Positions 7,102 to 9,447 of a stretch of DNA of 9,447 nucleotides are shown piece after piece (positions within the stretch are counted from its first letter, which is position 1; each line of letters begins with the position of its first letter). This DNA comes from Planctomycetia bacterium (lineage in GTDB: Bacteria; Planctomycetota; Planctomycetia; Gemmatales; Gemmataceae). The notes beneath the pieces were generated by a model. The model worked only from the letters and a program-made list of their open reading frames with translations, made no database searches and was not told the origin of the DNA. The DNA lies in assembly GCA_025356615.1 (NCBI GenBank), contig JANXSH010000210.1, forward strand, positions 1-9,447. The letters are read 5' to 3'. Made by a program: the position numbers and the translations under genes.

Positions 7102-7126
7102 ATTGTAGGATTTCCGTCCCCGAAAT
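7102..7126 (-). promoter_or_regulatory. Candidate ppc promoter (TACAAT box)
   Basis: On the minus strand TACAAT (7107 down to 7102) matches five of six bases of the sigma-70 -10 consensus. At 18 bases spacing upstream is GAGTCA (7131 down to 7126 region), a poor -35 with three of six matches. A start about seven bases downstream would put the 11-bp hairpin at the extreme 5' end of a roughly 65-base ppc leader. Planctomycete promoters are poorly defined, so this is tentative. Confidence 0.3.
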
Positions 7127-7130
7127 GACT

Positions 7131-7604
7131 CTATCCGATTGGCGACAGCACGCGGATACACTGCCGACGGAACCCAACGTAACCGGCTCCGATCGTCACC
7201 ACGCAGTACGCCGCGATCGTCGCCGGGTGAGCCCCGTGCTGCAACAACTTCGCCGTGTCGAGATAACTCTCGCCGGTCAGCCACGCGACCGCGAGATACG
7301 AGCCGTTTGCCAGCAAGCAAAAGGTGGCGATGAACCACATCCAGCCACGCCGCACGAGGAGAGCAGCAACCATCGGCGCGATGGCTCCGAAGATCGGGCC
7401 ACCCCAGAGGGTGATGAGCGGGTGAGGGTCTGGGTCGAAACTGCTGTGCGGCAGGTGCCACGGGGCTAGATCCGCGTGCTGTAACGTCCCGCCCGAGGCC
7501 CAGGCACCGAGAATGTGCCCGGACTCGTGGACGAAGGTCATCACACACCAGGACGCCGCGAGAAGCAGTCCGAATCGGAACCAGCGATTGAGCATTGGGG
7601 GCAT
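7131..7604 (-). CDS. Small M50-like membrane metalloprotease family protein
   Basis: A 157-residue membrane protein. Residues 10-25 form a first hydrophobic helix running straight into HESGH (26-30), the HExxH zinc-site motif, in the context expected for site-2-protease-like (M50) peptidases: motif at the end of the first membrane helix, followed by a small-residue stretch ILGAWASGG. Further membrane segments lie at about 64-84 (with GGPIFGAIAP), 89-109 and 127-145. The classic NPDG/LDG third-ligand motif is absent; Asp116 in ESYLD is a possible substitute ligand. It may therefore be a divergent protease or an inactive relative. Start: ATG 7604, with AGGG just upstream, is preferred to the far-upstream ATG of the open frame at 7733, because the extra 43 residues are polar, Arg-rich and overlap the preceding gene. 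Substrate unknown. Confidence 0.75.
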   Translation of the reverse strand: MPPMLNRWFRFGLLLAASWCVMTFVHESGHILGAWASGGTLQHADLAPWHLPHSSFDPDPHPLITLWGGPIFGAIAPMVAALLVRRGWMWFIATFCLLANGSYLAVAWLTGESYLDTAKLLQHGAHPATIAAYCVVTIGAGYVGFRRQCIRVLSPIG

Positions 7605-7636
7605 TACCCTGCTTTCCGGCCGCTGGAGATGGATTC

Positions 7637-7660
7637 GTATCCGAGTAACGGTTCGGATGC
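7637..7660. other. Stem-loop between the small BamE-like and M50-like genes
   Basis: GTATCCGA (7637-7644) pairs with TCGGATGC (7653-7660), eight pairs including one G-U, around an 8-base loop. It lies in the 86-base gap between the two small minus-strand genes. There is no T tract, so it may be an attenuating or processing hairpin, or chance. Confidence 0.3.
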
Positions 7661-7690
7661 AGGGACGAGAAACGCCCGATAAACAGCTCG

Positions 7691-8074
7691 TCACTTGAAA
7701 AAGCCGAGCCTCCGACGCATCCAGCCGAGGCACTGGTCGAAGGCGGAGGGCGAGTAGTATTCCTGCTTCCCGACCACTCTGCCGTCATCGCCAAAATGAA
7801 TGTCGAAGGAGAACCTCCCGATGTACCAGGTTTCACGGAATCGGACTTCCCCGCCAACATCCCGAGGTCCGGGCTTGCCGAAATCGCAATGCACCGACGT
7901 GTACTGGCCGAACGCCTCCGAAACCTCATCGAGGGACATGCCGATCTCGATCCCATCGTAGGCCGCGCGAGGGCCGGGGCCGATAGAAGGCCGGGTGCCC
8001 CAGGCGACCGCGAGGCAGGCGAGCAGGACAGCGAGCATCATGATCGCCTTGATCCGAAAGCGGGGCCTATCCAC
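7691..8074 (-). CDS. Small signal-anchored protein with BamE/SmpA-like core
   Basis: A 127-residue protein. Residues 1-9 are basic (RPRFRIK) and 10-26 hydrophobic (IMMLAVLLACLAVAWG), a signal peptide or membrane anchor; a Cys occurs at 20 but no clean lipobox. The exported part has GIEIGMSLDEVSEAFG at 41-56, the pattern of BamE/SmpA/OmlA-type folds (G-M-x-x-x-E-V-x-x-x-x-G), then WYIGRFSFDIHFGDDGRVVGKQ at 83-104, the beta-hairpin with a DDGRV turn usual in these domains. Such domains typically occur in envelope proteins; the exact role here is unknown. Start: GTG at 8074 is chosen because GGAGGTGATC ends immediately upstream, an almost full Shine-Dalgarno match; an in-frame GTG at 8080 overlaps that site and is less likely, and ATGs at 8041/8038 would destroy the signal. 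It follows the oxidoreductase by 48 bases and may share its transcript. Confidence 0.75.
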   Translation of the reverse strand: MDRPRFRIKAIMMLAVLLACLAVAWGTRPSIGPGPRAAYDGIEIGMSLDEVSEAFGQYTSVHCDFGKPGPRDVGGEVRFRETWYIGRFSFDIHFGDDGRVVGKQEYYSPSAFDQCLGWMRRRLGFFK

Positions 8075-8084
8075 GATCACCTCC
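8075..8084 (-). promoter_or_regulatory. Strong Shine-Dalgarno site deciding the GTG start
   Basis: On the minus strand GGAGGTGATC lies immediately before the GTG at 8074. It matches the 16S anti-Shine-Dalgarno sequence over nearly its full length and makes this GTG, rather than the one at 8080 inside the site, the likely start. Confidence 0.6.
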
Positions 8085-8122
8085 GAAGTGAGTTCGGGCC
8101 ACGATTGACTGGGCGAGACCGA

Positions 8123-9257
<1,135 letters not shown>

Positions 9258-9265
<8 letters not shown>

Positions 9266-9447
9266 CGCGGTTGGTCCCTGGAGAGGCTTTCGGATCCTTC
9301 TTGGGGGAGTTGTAGTGATCGTAGACTTCGCGGGCCACCCTCGCGCAGAGGAGGTTCCCGGCGTTGTCGCGATCCCACCGGCGGTCGGCGTTGCCCGTCG
9401 TCAGGACGCAGACGACGATCGCCCCGGCCGGCGTGAACAGGATCCCC
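9258..9447 (-). CDS. Serine hydrolase (class A beta-lactamase-like), C-terminal end only
   Basis: The last 62 residues of a gene whose start lies past the right edge. The frame is open from base 9446 to TAA at 9258-9260. The fragment reads GILFTPAGAIVVCVLTTGN, a paired-strand pattern like the last beta-strands of class A beta-lactamase and related serine hydrolases, then DRRWDRDNAGNLLCARVAREVYDHY, like their C-terminal helix, and a polar Lys/Pro/Asp-rich tail. The active-site Ser-x-x-Lys and KTG motifs would be outside the window, so activity cannot be judged. Its stop overlaps the ATG of the oxidoreductase gene (ATGAGTAA). The frame continuity and overlap make it a real gene; the family is a likely call from a fragment. 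Confidence 0.7.

Noticed and set aside
6172..7956. A 594-codon minus-strand open frame overlapping ppc and both small genes
   Set aside because: It is out of frame with three better-supported genes and its product is Arg/Pro-rich, as expected of a shifted GC-rich frame.

Overview
The window is GC-rich bacterial chromosome. Its gene set (a Gfo/Idh/MocA oxidoreductase, a class A beta-lactamase-type serine hydrolase end, a membrane-anchored HEAT-repeat protein, small signal-anchored proteins, DUF72 and a long PEP carboxylase) together with loose spacing and scattered C/G-rich inverted repeats fits a planctomycete, perhaps Isosphaeraceae-like. That placement is an inference from gene style; there is no rRNA or other marker here to prove it.

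Layout, left to right. Bases 1-311 (+) are the C-terminal end of a HAD-superfamily hydrolase, the only gene on the plus strand. It converges on a long run of minus-strand genes. Reading that run in its own direction, from right to left: a serine hydrolase C-terminus (9258-9447, cut by the right edge) overlaps by 8 bases the start of a Gfo/Idh/MocA oxidoreductase (8123-9265). A short signal-anchored protein with a BamE/SmpA-like core (7691-8074) follows 48 bases later, then a small membrane protein with an HExxH motif of the M50 type (7131-7604), then phosphoenolpyruvate carboxylase ppc (4278-7031). Next come a 490-base non-coding stretch (3788-4277), a coiled-coil protein (3032-3787), a membrane-anchored HEAT-repeat protein (1373-2830) and a DUF72/YecE-like protein (414-1253).

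The non-coding stretch 3788-4277 holds the most striking structure in the window: two exactly identical 82-base arms in inverted orientation (4031-4112 and 4157-4238) around a 44-base spacer. Each arm has its own C-run/G-run hairpin and a G-quadruplex-type block. It looks like a paired REP/BIME- or MITE-like chromosomal repeat lying between ppc and the coiled-coil gene.

How the genes may work together: only the serine hydrolase/oxidoreductase pair (overlapping stop and start) and perhaps the small BamE-like gene show clear signs of co-transcription. PEP carboxylase is an anaplerotic enzyme that refills oxaloacetate. A perfect 11-bp hairpin and a TACAAT box just upstream suggest it has its own transcript. 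The other genes do not form an obvious pathway. I see no CRISPR array, tRNA, rRNA, phage or transposase gene, and no convincing new defence or biosynthetic system. This is mainly an ordinary housekeeping region with one notable repeat element.
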